From: Macrotis lagotis
Taxonomy: Eukaryota; Chordata; Mammalia; Peramelemorphia; Peramelidae
Direction of reading: 5' to 3'
Assembly (NCBI RefSeq): GCF_037893015.1
Contig: NC_133658.1
Coordinates: 58,281,259-58,345,258 of the forward strand
Length of the DNA: 64,000 nt
This document shows, piece after piece, positions 1-10,860 of this stretch. Numbering within the stretch: position 1 is the stretch's first letter; each line of letters begins with the position of its first letter. The notes beneath the pieces are model-generated. The model did not search any database and had not been told where the DNA came from. It saw nothing but the letters and a program-made list of their open reading frames with translations. The position numbers were made by a program, and so were the translations under genes.

Positions 1-196
1 TAGTGTGAGAGAGAGAAAGAGAGACAGAGAAATAGAGAGACAGAGACAGACAGAGATAGAAAGACAGAAACTGAGATAGAGAGAGAGAGAGACAGACAGA
101 GACAGAGACAGAGAGACTGAGAAAAAGAAAGACAGGCAGAGAGAGACAGAGAGAAAGACAGAGATAGAGAGACAGAGAGAGACACACAGACAGAAT
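1..196 (+). repeat. GA/GACA-rich simple repeat
   Basis: Degenerate (GAGACA)n purine-rich array at the left window edge, probably continuing outside the window. Confidence 0.95.
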
Positions 197-660
197 GATG
201 CACAGACAACTCCTTCCTACTGGGACCCGCTATGGTCTTGGCCAGGTGTGGACATTCTCCTGGAGGTGGGGGGAGGGGCATCATTGGACCAGGCCAGGAA
301 GACCAGTGATTTACAGAAACATAAACCTGAACCTGTAAGAGTGAAACTGGAGGGTAGAGAATGTGGTCTTGGTTTTTCCCCCTCAGTGCTGTAGAGTTGC
401 TAGGTTTTTACATTTGGCCTCAAAGACAAAGAGAAACCAGGTTGTTGCTGAGATCAGAAGAGGGCCTTCCCACCTTCCCCATCCCCAGAAGACATAGGAG
501 CAGATTCTGAATGGATCTGGGGAATAACTCAAGAGTTCTTAATTTGGGGGTCACATACTTGTTTGTTTTTCCCCACTGCTAGTTCTTTCTTTCTCTCCAT
601 GGGGAAATGTCTCCCTAACCCTTATAGGGGCTCCTTATAGAGACTGGGTATCCCTAACTC
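197..660. other. Unassigned non-coding sequence
   Basis: No gene, RNA or clear repeat recognised. Confidence 0.4.
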
Positions 661-1066
661 AGCACAGTGTCTCAAACTTAGTATTATGGTATATAATACT
701 TTGGTAAACTATATATAATGCTATATAATGTAGTATATTATATAATAATCATAATACAGTATAATGCTATAATAATATTTAATAATAAAGTATATAATGC
801 TATACTATTATACTATTATTTATTATAATAATATATAATAGAACATATTCTATATAAAACAGTATAATAGTTATAAAATATGTTTAATAATATAACAGGA
901 TATGATACTATAATTTATACTACTATATACTAATACTATGAGTAGATAATACAGCATATAATAATCATGACAAACTATAATATAATAATATGTGATATCT
1001 TATAATACTATTCTATGATATTCAGTATTATAGTATGGTATTATAATCTAATCTAATAAGAAATGC
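661..1066. repeat. AT-rich low-complexity block (TATAATA-type)
   Basis: About 400 bp made almost only of TATAAT, TAATAA and ATACTA words, with very few G or C. It is an irregular expansion, not a strict tandem repeat. Confidence 0.9.
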
Positions 1067-2224
1067 TTGTTGACAGACTGACTATATTCTTTTCTAATTG
1101 GTTTCCTTTGTAATCCAGCATATTTTATTTTATCCAGCTGAAAAGTTTATTCTGAGAAGGGACCATAGCTTTCAACAGACTGCCCAAGGGGTCCAGAACA
1201 TGCAAAATGATTATATATCCAATGGTATAAGTGCTAGTGCTTTATGAGAAGGGTCTCTGACAATTGCAATAGCAATCGGCATCAGCTTTTACTTTCAACA
1301 TGGGTCAGTAATGATGGGGAGAGCTCCCATTTCTGTTTACAAAATGCCTCTACATAATCACCCAAAGAGATAAGTCACATTAAGCATTATGCCCATTTTA
1401 CAGATGAGGAAACTGAGACTCCACAAGGAAATGATTCATAACTTGTGAGAACTGGACCAAACTGAAAGGTCCATCGTATGCCACCCCAGAGTCCGCAGAT
1501 GGTCAGCAATAGCCACTCAACATTTATTAAATTCCTAACTATATGCTGCAACTGTACTGTTAGGTATACAAAGACAAAAAATAAAGATGTTTCCTGCCCT
1601 CAGCTTACAGTCTCAAGAGACAGCACCCCAAAGAAAACTGAAAATGGAGAGGGGAGGCCTGGTGGGGAAGTCCAGAATGAGAGCAGGGCCATTTGGCAGC
1701 CTAGAAAGAGAAGGTGGCATGCCCCAGATCATCTAAGTGGGAAGGAACCTTAGAGGCCAGCTATACTGAGCTCTCCCCTACGAAGGAACCTCTGCACCAT
1801 ACTCCCATAGCAGTTCTCCATCCTCTGGTTGAAGAGGGCCCTCTCCCTCCTAAGGCAGCCTCCTCTGCCCATGTACACCTCTAATTGTTAGAAAATCTTC
1901 CCTAAAACTGCCTCCCGGCATTTGCTACCCTTCATTCCTGATTTTCTCCTCTGATGCCAAACAGCCCCCTAAATGAGAGCTCTTTGTCCTTTCTGAAACT
2001 TCTCTCCATGCTTAGTATCCCCAGTTCTTTGATCCCATTGGTTTATGTCTGGATGCTGTCCTTGGCATCCGAAAGTGCCGCCGTATACAGAATGAAACAC
2101 CTCTCTTAGAACGTTCACTTCCCTCTGGTTCTTGGTGGTAAACCAAGAGACCATTAACTGTTTTGTTTACTATAATATAGCTTTGACTCATCTTGCACTG
2201 TGTAAACCACTAAGACCTTTTTTG
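1067..2224. other. Non-coding stretch with old repeat fragments
   Basis: A MIR-like core (ACAGATGAGGAAACTGAGAC) is at about 1395-1425. The start of an ancient interspersed repeat (CAACATTTATTAAATTCCTA ... CCTGCCCTCAGC) is at 1518-1625. The part 1790-2150 resembles 27720-27850 (CTCTAATTGTTAG) and is probably another old repeat. The 91-codon frame at 1478 has no recognisable protein. Confidence 0.45.
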
Positions 2225-2340
2225 CCTTTAAAAAATTTAGTATTTTATTTTTCCCCAATTACACTTGGAAGCATTTTTCCTTTTTTTAGTTTAAATCTTA
2301 TAGATGATTTTATATGCATACAGATATACTCAATAGATAG

Positions 2341-2349
2341 TGTGTGTGT

Positions 2350-2381
<32 letters not shown>

Positions 2382-2402
2382 GACAGAGACAGAAAAAGAG
2401 AT
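2341..2402 (+). repeat. (TG)/(GACA) microsatellite
   Basis: TGTGTGTGTG followed by GAGA and (GACA)6-7 with interruptions. Confidence 0.92.
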
Positions 2403-2934
2403 AGTGAGTGTGTTTCTTTCCCATACCCAGCAAACCATCCTCCATAACAAAGAATAATGAAGAAGAGGGAGAAGGAAATAGTTCAACAAAACTAACCAAG
2501 ACATCAGCTAAGTTGGATAGCATGTATGTATGTAGTTCCATGTCCATAGTCCCCCACCTCTGCCAAAAAAAGAAACTTTTTCATCTCTTCAGAGGCAATC
2601 TTGCTTACGTCCTCCTAGCTTTTCCAGACCAAATTATAATTACATAACATTCAGTTTTTTATGCTTTCTATTTCTATTGTTGTCATTTTTGTGTAGTGTT
2701 GTTTTCCTGGTTCTATTTACTTCATAATGCATCAGTTCAGGGAAGTCTTCCCATGCTCATGATCCATCAACATCTTTAAGAAACACTCGGGAAATTCTTG
2801 TTGCCTTGACTCCTCTGCTACTATCTCATTCCACCTACAAACCACAATCTGAGGAACCATTCCCCGGTGGATGAGCATCTATTTTGTGTTCTCTCTGCTA
2901 ATACAAAAAGTGCTATCATGAAAAGTGTGATGTG

Positions 2935-3084
2935 GGGGCGGCTAGGTGGCGCAGTGGATAAAGCACCGGCCTTGGAGTCAGGAGTACCTGGGTTCAAATC
3001 TGGTCTCAGACATTTAATAAATACATAGCTGTGTGGCCTTGGGCAAAACACTTAACCCCATTTGCCTTGCAAAAAACTAAAAAA
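2935..3084 (+). mobile_element. SINE-A (tRNA-derived marsupial SINE), nested in old L1
   Basis: GGGGCGGCTAGGTGGCGCAG head with tRNA-type A and B boxes, CORE-like GTGTGGCCTTGGGC, and tail CCTTGCAAAAAACTAAAA. Flanked by AAAAGTGTGATGTG (2921-2934) and AAAAGTGTGATATG (3085-3098), one mismatch. Confidence 0.96.
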
Positions 3085-3165
3085 AAAAGTGTGATATGTT
3101 TGGGGCCTTTCTGTCTGTCTTTTGACCTTCTTACCCTCATATCTATTCCACAAGAATTTTGCATA

Positions 3166-3563
3166 ATCATGGTTCCCACATACATACTTATGAAGATACA
3201 TTTTTTTTTAACCCAAGGATTAAAAGTTCCATTTATCCCTATGAAATTTGACATGGAAATAGATTTAGAGCTGGAAATGATCTTAAAACCCCCAACCTTC
3301 ATATGGGAAAACTGAAGCATGAGATTTAACTTACCTAGGGTCACATAGTTCATCAGTGTCCAATACAGGATTTTGAATTCAGGTTTTCTAGACTCCAAGC
3401 CTAGTGCCCCATCTACCGGGTCATGTATCTTGTCACCTTAAATTCAGTCAATACTTCAAATCTCTCAGAGTCTTTTTTGGACCCTGACTATCATCCAGGG
3501 TGTTAGGCTACTATTGTAACTTTATGACATCTATAGATTTGAGAAGTATGCCATCAAGGGCAG
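3166..3563. other. Non-coding sequence with an antisense MIR-like copy
   Basis: The segment 3255-3425 has the antisense MIR pattern (GGAAAACTGAAGCATGAG ... GGTCACATAGTTCATC ... TTTTGAATTCAGG). The rest is unassigned. Confidence 0.5.
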
Positions 3564-3930
3564 ATAATAATAATAATAATAATAATAATAGCTAATACTT
3601 CTGGAGCTCTATAATATTTATGATAAAAATTGCTAGTACTTATGTAGTTCTATAATATTTATGATAATAATAATAATGATGATAGCTAGAACTTATGTGG
3701 CTCTTTAAGATCTGCAAAGCACTTTGCAAATATTATCTCACTTTACACCCCACACACAACCTTGAAAGGTAGGTGCTTTTCTGAAACCAATTTTACAGAT
3801 GAGAAAACTGAGGCAGACAGAGGTTAAATAACTTGGCCAGAGTCACACAGAAAATAAGTAACTAAGGAAGGATTTGAACTCAGGTCTTCTTGACTACAGT
3901 TCTAACATACTATACACTGTACCACTTAAC
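3564..3930 (-). repeat. (ATA)n microsatellites and MIR copy with tandemly repeated 5' part
   Basis: (ATA)9 at 3564-3590 and a shorter run at 3664-3680 separate three diverged copies of GCTAxxACTT...CTATAATATTTATGAT starting at 3591, 3632 and 3685. A standard antisense MIR body (ACAGATGAGAAAACTGAGGC) follows to about 3930. Confidence 0.7.
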
Positions 3931-4875
3931 TATATGTGGCATTTCACTCAAAGTTTCCTTCTAATTTGACATTAATCCAATTATGATTGCCCTTTGGACT
4001 CAGTTCCAAATTTACTTACCTTATTGCCTTGCCTCCAACCCCTATCTTTTCCATATCAAAAAAGTATCAGCAATTTTTATTAATATATATATAATTATTA
4101 TTGCTGAAATCTAGATAAACTATATCTGTGGCATTTTCCTGGTTAAATGACTTGCCCAGGGTGAACAAACTGGAAGTAAAATTCTGACTTTCCCACCTGA
4201 CTCTATCCACTGTACCGACATCCACCACTTCAAGGTACAAAGGACACATCTTTTCATCCCCATTTTACAAGGGAGGAAACTGCGAGTTCCACAGAAAGAA
4301 TTCAGATTTCCCATCTCCTGATCGTTATTTGATCTCCTATATACCATTGATTCCTTCTTTAGTGAAGTAGCTGTTTCCCATCCCATACTCAGGACAGAGG
4401 AGAGGTGAGATCCAACAGCTTTGTTTACCTTTCCAAATTCAAATAAACAAGGGAACAGAATATCCCAAGCCATCTGTCCTGTTCCTAGGAGAGATGCTGT
4501 GGCCAATGGCCTTCGCTGGTGCCAGGTTTAGGCCAGAACTACAATTCAACAGCCAGTGGAAAATTCCCATTAATGATGAGTTCCAAAGGACCCACGCCCT
4601 AACCTCACTAGATTGCTCCTCACACTGGCCAGCATGTCCCAAGCAGATTCCATGGATAGATTCCATGATTTCAAAGACCATCCAATCAAGCTTGTCAAAA
4701 GATTTTTTTGATTGCCTAAAACTAGGGGCCAAACTTAATAAGATGACACTGAATAGGGGGTAAATATAAAATCTTACTCCTGGGTTCAGAAAACTCAAAG
4801 TTCACAAGAATTGTGATTAGGGTAGGGATGGGCGGGGAGGGTGGCAGGGAGTTTCTAGGTCAACAGATTAATTTG
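3931..4875. other. Non-coding sequence
   Basis: MIR-like pieces at about 4135-4215 (GACTTGCCCAGGGTGAAC) and 4255-4340. 4340-4875 is unassigned. The open frames here are short and show no known domain. Confidence 0.4.
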
Positions 4876-5132
4876 TGGTTGTTCAATTGTGTCCAATTCT
4901 TCATGGCCCCATTTGAGTTTTCTTGGCAAAGATATTTGACTGGTTTGACATCTCCTTCTCCAGGCTACTTGACAAATGGGAAAATTGAGGCAAACAATGT
5001 GAAGTGACTTGTCCAGGGTCACACAACCTGTATGTGTCTGAGGTCAGATTTGAGCTCAGGAAGATGAGTCTTTCAGACTTGAGACCCCCCCCCCCCCCAG
5101 CTCTATAACCACTTCAGCACCTAGCTGCCCCA
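4876..5132 (-). mobile_element. MAR1-like CORE-SINE (SINE-B), antisense
   Basis: TTCTTCATGGCCCCATTTGA, GTTTTCTTGGCAAAGATATT, CAGGGTCACACAACCTG and CAGCACCTAGCTGCCCC. This order is the complement of the MAR1-type element. An internal C run lies at 5085-5098. Confidence 0.85.
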
Positions 5133-5351
5133 TCAAAGTGATAAGGAAGCAAAAAAAAAAAAAAAAAAAGCTAAGGCAAGGGTTAAGTCTAGCCTAACTC
5201 CCTTATTTCATTATTGAGAGGTGAATTACCCAAAGCCTCTCAGTAAATCAAGGCTCAAGTGGTCTTGGGTTAGAATGGGAGAAGTAGAATAGGGTTGATA
5301 GTTCTTCCTCCAAGGAAAATCTCTTCTGCTCTAGATATCTCCTTCCCTCTT
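5133..5351. other. Poly(A) run and unassigned sequence
   Basis: A homopolymer A run at about 5151-5169; otherwise nothing recognised. Confidence 0.4.
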
Positions 5352-5366
5352 AAAACCCCCTTTAAC

Positions 5367-5528
5367 AGAGCAGCTAGTTGGCATAGTGGATAAAACACCG
5401 GCCTTGGAGTCAGGAGTACCTGGGTTCAAATCCAGCCTCAGACACTTAATAATTACCTAGCTGTGTGGCCTTGGGCAAGCCACTTAACCCCATTTGCCTT
5501 GCAAAAACCTAAAAAATAAAAATAAAAT
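5367..5528 (+). mobile_element. SINE-A
   Basis: AGCTAGTTGGCATAGTGGAT ... GCCTTGCAAAAACC with an (AAAAT)n tail. Target duplication AAAACCCCCTTTAAC (5352-5366) and AAAATCCCCTTTAAC (5529-5543), one mismatch. Confidence 0.95.
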
Positions 5529-5543
5529 AAAATCCCCTTTAAC

Positions 5544-6344
5544 CTGCTGACAGAATCTTTGATTCTTCTGGGAAGGGAAGAAGCTTAATGTGCTAATCCC
5601 CCTGAGAATGTGAATATGGTACCTAGAAATCCCTTCCCAGGGGAGAGCAAATTTTGATAAAGAAAGGACTTGAACAAAGGCAGAGAAGCTTTGAAGGTGG
5701 AAACAGTGTCCAAAAAGGACTGGGCTTGATTAGGTCTGGTTTCAGAACCGGACCTAAAAAATGACCTGGTGGCTTAGAAACCGGAGGTATTCCAGGTTTA
5801 GCCCCTGTCCTGAAGAAGTCTACCAACAAGAAAGGTTCCATCATAGCTAGTGAAGGACCAATGTTTCCCCTATACTTTTATCTAGAGAATTCCCAAATTA
5901 TTCTGTACTGGGGGAAGCCAGGGAGGGAGGGAGGGAGGGAAGGTCTAGGTAAAAGATATTAAAAAATATTGTGGAAGTCTTCAAATCTTGAAACTCAAAT
6001 AAATAACTTCACAAGCCTTTAAATTCCAGTAAATATGAATGATTATTACTGGTATAGATCCAGACATAGATAATAACTATATTATTCTGTAATTCTTTCT
6101 AAGTACATTAGTGAGATATAAAACAAAGTGCTTTAGATGTGGGGGAAGGCAAAGGATTTCCAGCTTAAGGGCTTCCTGGCAAAACTGTCTCATCTCTCTG
6201 TCTACTCTAAAATTGTTCACCAGGAAGGATTATAGTGGAAGGACTCCAGAGAGCTTGAGTTCAAATCCCAGTTCTACTATTTATTATTTGCTTGACCTCA
6301 AGTGATGCAGTTAACTGTCTTCATCTCTAAAATGAAGGAGTTGG
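5544..6344. other. Non-coding sequence ending in a MIR
   Basis: A (GGGA)n run lies at about 5918-5942. A sense MIR-like copy lies at about 6200-6344 (GAGTTCAAATCCCAGTTCTA). No gene supported. Confidence 0.45.
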
Positions 6345-6491
6345 GGTCTGCTAGGTGGCGCAGTGGATAGAGCACCAGCCCTGGAGTCAGGAGGACCTGA
6401 GTTCAGATTTGACCTCAGACACTTCATAATTACCTAGGTGCGTGGCCTTGAACAAACCACTTAACACCATTGCCTTGCAAAAACCTAAAAT
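6345..6491 (+). mobile_element. SINE-A inserted in a MIR
   Basis: CTGCTAGGTGGCGCAGTGGA ... TTGCCTTGCAAAAACC. Flanks AAAATGAAGGAGTTGG (6329-6344) and AAAATGAAATGGAGTTGG (from about 6492) are the target duplication. Confidence 0.93.
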
Positions 6492-6509
6492 AAAATGAAA
6501 TGGAGTTGG

Positions 6510-7669
6510 ATGAAGCTGGGGATCCTTTACCTGTTGTCATTGGTTTATTTTTTAAATAACTATATTCAGTATAACTATAAAAATTACAGTACAGAAATAG
6601 TATAATTGTTTCCTTTGTGATTTTTCTGTATTATCTTCAGCAAAGATTGCAGCCCTAGCTTCCCAACCTTCATTTCCCTGCCAGAATGACCCAACTCTGA
6701 CATCAGGAGAGCAGTCTCCAGAGTCAAGTCTCTGGTCTCTCTAGACCATCCTTCCCCAGGACTCTACTGGGGTTGCCAACAAAGAATTCAATGAATACCC
6801 ATCTCTGGTTCCTAAGGAACTGGATTGGGTCTGGGCTGTTCACTCTGACTACTCCAAGAATGACCCTGATGTCTCTGGAATGAGGCCAGCAGGTGTGTCC
6901 CACAGTGTTACTAGAGGTAACACTGGGCTCCTTACCTTAAGGAGCCAAGTTCCACCCATTGGACTGAGTTTATAGCTAATGCCTAGAAAGAACTGCCTTT
7001 GTCCTTTGGGAATAGATTGTTGTTTTATCCAATCTCTTTGCCTGATGAGGACCTTTATCCTGAGGCTTGGAACCAGGGTGGTAAGTGAAGGAAGGCAGAG
7101 TTCTAATCCTTCCCAAAATTCCATCCTCCTATTCTTCTCTCACATTTGTTGATGTCTTAAAGCTCTTGCCTGGTGCAATGAACAAAGGTCTGGGCAAAGA
7201 ATCCCAAGGCCCATATTCCAAGCCAGGCTCTACAACTTGGGCATCAATTATGGACACGTCCCCTTTCTGAGCCTCAGTTTCTCCACCTATAAAATAATGG
7301 TACTTCCCATGCCTATTTCACAGGGTTACGGTAATGAGGTCTCTTTGTTCAATTATAAAATATGAGCTATTATCTTTATCCTACCTAGGAAGCATGTGAG
7401 AGACTGTAAACTATGGATTTCCTCCTTTGTGAAATGAGAGAGTTGAACTAGACATACTTTAAGGACTCTTTCGGGTCTGGGCTTCTGTGATTCTGATTCC
7501 TCTTTTTACTGATGGGGGCAATTGAGGCACAGGACAGCCAAGCAACCCACAGAGAGAATAAAAATTTTGTAGTCTCAAGATTAAAATTAGCTGAATAACT
7601 ATTGTGTAATGGCAGAAAGAGACCAGGATCTGGAGCTTCCAAATCAGTGAGTTGAAAAGCACCTCATCA
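6510..7669. other. Non-coding sequence with a MIR copy
   Basis: A sense MIR-like copy spans about 7150-7420 (CTGAGCCTCAGTTTCTCC). The rest, including 6640-7130, is unassigned. No splice-bounded coding exon recognised. Confidence 0.4.
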
Positions 7670-7867
7670 GTCTGCCTATCATTCAGCTATTGGTTATGAA
7701 GCATGGTATCTGTGACAGGCATCATCCTGATGCTGGAAGTGCAAAGACAGGTAGATGCAATTCTGTCCTCGAAGAGCTGACAGTCTAATGAAGGGAGAAT
7801 ATAAACAAGCTTTGGACTAAGTTGGAGACAGACAGACAGACAGACAGGGACAGAGAGAGGTCATTAG
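7670..7867 (+). repeat. Ancient interspersed repeat fragment with (ACAG)n
   Basis: GTGACAGGCATCATCCTGATG ... AGCTGACAGTCTAATG belongs to the family also seen at 20625, 26691, 50150, 53880 and 55725. An (ACAG)5 run at about 7828-7848 ends it. Confidence 0.55.
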
Positions 7868-8067
7868 AAGCTTTCATGATGCTTACCAAGGACTTTCCTC
7901 AAAATAACCCTGTGGGGGGAGTAGGGTAAGCTTTATTAGCCCCGTTTTGGGACTTGTGAAGGGAAAAAACATCTCAGAAAGTAAAGAGGAAAATGATTTT
8001 CCTGTGGTCTCAGAGCTAGTACAAGAGCAAGGACTGAAGCCAAGTCCCTAAGCTCAGTCCTCTTTAC
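7868..8067 (+). repeat. Local direct duplication, copy 1
   Basis: CTTTCATGATGCTTACCAAG ... AAGCTCAGTCCTCTTT is repeated, with one small internal deletion and few substitutions, at 9466-9642, about 1.6 kb away. Confidence 0.9.
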
Positions 8068-8069
8068 AA

Positions 8070-8202
8070 GGCAGTAGGGTTAAGTGGCTTGCCCAAGGCC
8101 ACACAGCCAGGTAATTAGTGTCTGAGGCTGGATTTGAACTCAGGTCCTCCTGACTCCAGGGCCAGTGTTTTATCCACTGTGCCACCACCTAGCTGCCCCA
8201 AA
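8070..8202 (-). mobile_element. SINE-A, antisense, tail truncated
   Basis: GGCAGTAGGGTTAAGTGGCT ... GTGCCACCACCTAGCTGCCC, with no T-rich tail. Confidence 0.85.
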
Positions 8203-8880
8203 CCCCCACCTCTTAATGCAGCCCATTGCTTTTCGGCACTGTTGGTCAGCTAGCATTTATTGGGTACCTACTAGGGACAGAAGCTATACTAGGCACTATT
8301 ACCTCTCTCTTCCTAGAAGTTCTTTCCCTCCTACTTCAGATCAAGATCACATTTATTTTTTTGAGAGATTATTTCTTTTGCTTTTTTTTCCCATGTCTCT
8401 ATTTTTCCAACTGCATGTAAAGGTATTTTTCAACAAACTATTTAAAAATATTTTTCTCCCTCCCTTCTCTACATCTATAACTGCAATAAGCAAAGATTCA
8501 TATTAATCAAGTTGTGAAAGTAGATTCACATCCAAACAGAATAAAAATATTAGAAAAATATGATATAATTCATAAGACAACTTTTTAAAAAATTAAGAAA
8601 GTGAACTTTGGTCTACATTTAAATTTCACAGTTCCTTCCTTCTGTAGATATGGGTGATGATATTCTTCATCACAAGTCTTTTAGTATTATCTTTGACTAT
8701 TGGACTGCAGAAATGATTAAGTCCATTATAGTTGATCATCTCTCATGTTGCACTTAGTATATATATAATGTTGTTTTGGCTCTGCTCACTTCATTCAAGT
8801 TTGTGTAAGTCTTTCCATGCTATTCTGAAGTCCCATCCTTCATGGTTTCTTATAGAACAATAGAATCACATTCATTTTTT
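8203..8880 (-). mobile_element. Old L1 3' fragment, antisense
   Basis: From about 8370 it parallels the L1 3' end at 59559-60060 (for example GATTAAGTCCATTATAGTTG against the L1 GTCCATTAAGATTGATC, and TTCTTATAGAACAATAG). 8203-8370 is less certain. Confidence 0.6.
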
Positions 8881-9465
8881 TGGTCACTCCAACCTACTGT
8901 TGACTCATATGAGCTTGAGGTCCACTGATAACCCCAGATTCTTTTCGAAACACCTTCTGTCTATCTACCCAGTTCTCTCTTCCTCTTATATTTATGGAAT
9001 TGATTTTTTGCACCCAAGTACAGGAATTTACTTTTCTCTCTACTGAATTCCTTATTCATAGATTCATTACAATGCTCTGACTGATCCATTTAGATCCAGG
9101 GGCTGTAATCTCCTGTGTTGGCTACTCCTCCCAACTTTGAGTCATCTGCATATTTGATGAACATCCTAACTATACCTTTACCCAAATCCTTGCTAACAAA
9201 GCTAAACAACACAGAACTAAACCAAGACCCCTAGAATTTCCACTGGAGATCTCCTACCATGTTGATACCCATGTATGACCGACCTCTCTTAGAATCTAAC
9301 CATTTTACTAGATCCTCATCCATGAGACTGAATTATTATCCAAATTCACATGTCTCTCCATCTTTTCCACAAGAATAGGATAAGGTAATTCACCAAATCT
9401 TCGTTAAATACGGGTGAATTTTATCTACCTCATCAGCTGATCAACCTCTAACTAAACTTTTTACC
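8881..9465 (-). mobile_element. L3/CR1-type LINE fragment, antisense
   Basis: GAGTCATCTGCATATTTGAT, AACAAAGCTAAACAACACAG and CCACTGGAGATCTCCTACCA follow the order of the L3/CR1 3' region read in reverse. This is recognition from memory of that family. Confidence 0.65.
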
Positions 9466-9642
9466 TTTCATGATGCTTACCAAGGACTTTGGAGAGTAGA
9501 ATAAGTTTTATTAGCCCCATTTTGGGACTTGTGAGGCAGGGAAACATCTCAGAAAGTAAAGAGGAAAATGATTTTCCTGTGGTCTCAGAGCTAGTACAAG
9601 AGCAAGGACTGAAGCCAAGTGCCTAAGCTCAGTCCTCTTTCC
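9466..9642 (+). repeat. Local direct duplication, copy 2
   Basis: Near-identical to 7868-8067. GGAAAATGATTTTCCTGTGG and GAGCAAGGACTGAAGCCAAG are shared exactly. Confidence 0.9.
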
Positions 9643-9992
9643 ACTGGTCCATATTGCCTCTCAAGTGACCAGAGAGGTGATATTTATTTCACAAAATGTG
9701 AGAACCACTCTATGGTTCTCTTGTTTTAAGGAAACTGTGAGACCTAGAAATGTCAAATCACTTCCCCTACAATCACACAGCCAGTTAGCGGAGGAGCCAG
9801 AACCAGAAAACCACATAGCAGGTTGTAATGAGAAAAAGAACCTGTTTTGAGCCCCTGGTTGCATGACCTTGGAGAAATCATTTCCCCATCCTAGATCTCA
9901 GTTTTCTCATTTAAGTTAAACTAAATAGTCTCTGAATTCTCATTCAACTCTAAACAGCTCTATAATTCCTGCTCCAATGCTCTTTTCTCTGT
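9643..9992. other. MIR fragments
   Basis: Antisense MIR-like 9665-9810 (ACCTAGAAATGTCAAATCAC) and sense MIR-like 9845-9965 (GGTTGCATGACCTTGGAG). No gene. Confidence 0.45.
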
Positions 9993-10222
9993 TGTCATTC
10001 AGTTGTGTCCGACCCTGTGAACCATAGCATGCTGCTGCTACTGTCCATGGGATTTTCTTGGCAAAAATATTGGAGTGGCTTGCCATTTCCTTCTCCAACT
10101 CATATTACAGATGAGGAAACTGAGGCAAGCAGGGTTAAGTGACTAACCCAGGGTCACACAGTTAATATGTAACTGGGGTTGGATTTGAATTCAGATCTTC
10201 CTGACTCCTGGCCCGCTCTTCT
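9993..10222 (-). mobile_element. MAR1-like CORE-SINE (SINE-B), antisense
   Basis: TGTCATTCAGTTGTGTCCGA, ATTTTCTTGGCAAAAATATT, ACAGATGAGGAAACTGAGGC and CAGGGTCACACAGTTAAT. Confidence 0.87.
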
Positions 10223-10860
10223 ATAATAAATAGAGGCCATCTTCTGAACCTTCTGCTTTAAACTCTGCCCAGTCGGCCATTCCTACATATTAGCCCCCTG
10301 CAAAGGATTATAAACAGAAAGCCTTCCTTTGGACTGCTGTCAACCCTGAAGCAGATGGTGTTCGATTTGAACCTGGAACCCGACCTGGCCCCACCAGAAA
10401 CAGACCGGGTCAACTTTCTGGCATGTCGGAAGAGTTGGGCTTTGTTTCTGCAGTTACCACCGATCAAATAAAATCAACCACTAATGTTGTTAGTGGGGAA
10501 TGAGGAACCCTGGACTCGGTGTGATGCGCCCGAGGCAACCACCCCTCCCTGTGCAAGCTCCAGGCACCCACCCTGGCCACCTGTTAAGGGTCTGTGAGTT
10601 CTAGAGAGAGGCACTTGTTAGCTGGGCTGGCGAGGATGCTTCTGGGCTCATTCCACAGCCCCCTAAACACGACTTCTGTTCAAACAAAGCATCCTGGCAG
10701 CAAGCTATTCCCCCATCCTGCTTAATGAGTGCAGCTGGTCCTGTTGTAGACAGAACTAATTACCACTGGGGACCGGATGGGGTGCCCATGTGAGAGCAGT
10801 GATTAGAGAGGGAAGGCACTGGTCCTTGTCACCCTAATGAGCAACAAACAGCAAATCCTT
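10223..10860. other. Repeat-poor block, candidate regulatory element
   Basis: About 600 bp with no recognised repeat. 10660-10860 has features of conserved non-coding DNA (TTAATGAGTGCAGCTGGTCC, AGAACTAATTACCACTGGGG, CACCCTAATGAGCAACAAAC). No exon is supported. Confidence 0.4.

Larger units (their letters stand above)
2225..3165 (-). mobile_element. Old L1 3' fragment, antisense, interrupted by a microsatellite and a SINE
   Basis: Antisense L1-like pieces are seen at 2225-2330, 2410-2925 and 3085-3165 (for example CTCTGCTAATACAAAAAGTG), comparable with the L1 ends at 8370 and 59559. The boundaries are approximate. Confidence 0.55.

Noticed and set aside
1..196. CRISPR-like or tandem array at the left edge
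   Set aside because: The GAGACA repeat has no spacers and no regular unit; it is a simple sequence repeat in a vertebrate genome.
661..1066. AT-rich block as a replication origin or scaffold attachment site
   Set aside because: Composition alone cannot support this; it is recorded only as a low-complexity repeat.
2935..3010. tRNA gene suggested by A- and B-box-like sequences
   Set aside because: The boxes belong to the tRNA-derived head of a SINE. The segment has no tRNA cloverleaf end and occurs many times in the window.
10770..10800. Possible C16orf74 first exon: ATGGGGTGCCCAT followed by GTGAGA, phase 1, giving a Met-Gly-Cys start when joined to 38425
   Set aside because: It has the right phase and a Met-Gly start, but is much shorter than the human exon, shares no residues beyond Met-Gly, lacks Ser/Thr at position 6, and has C at -3. 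A match of this kind is expected by chance in 38 kb.
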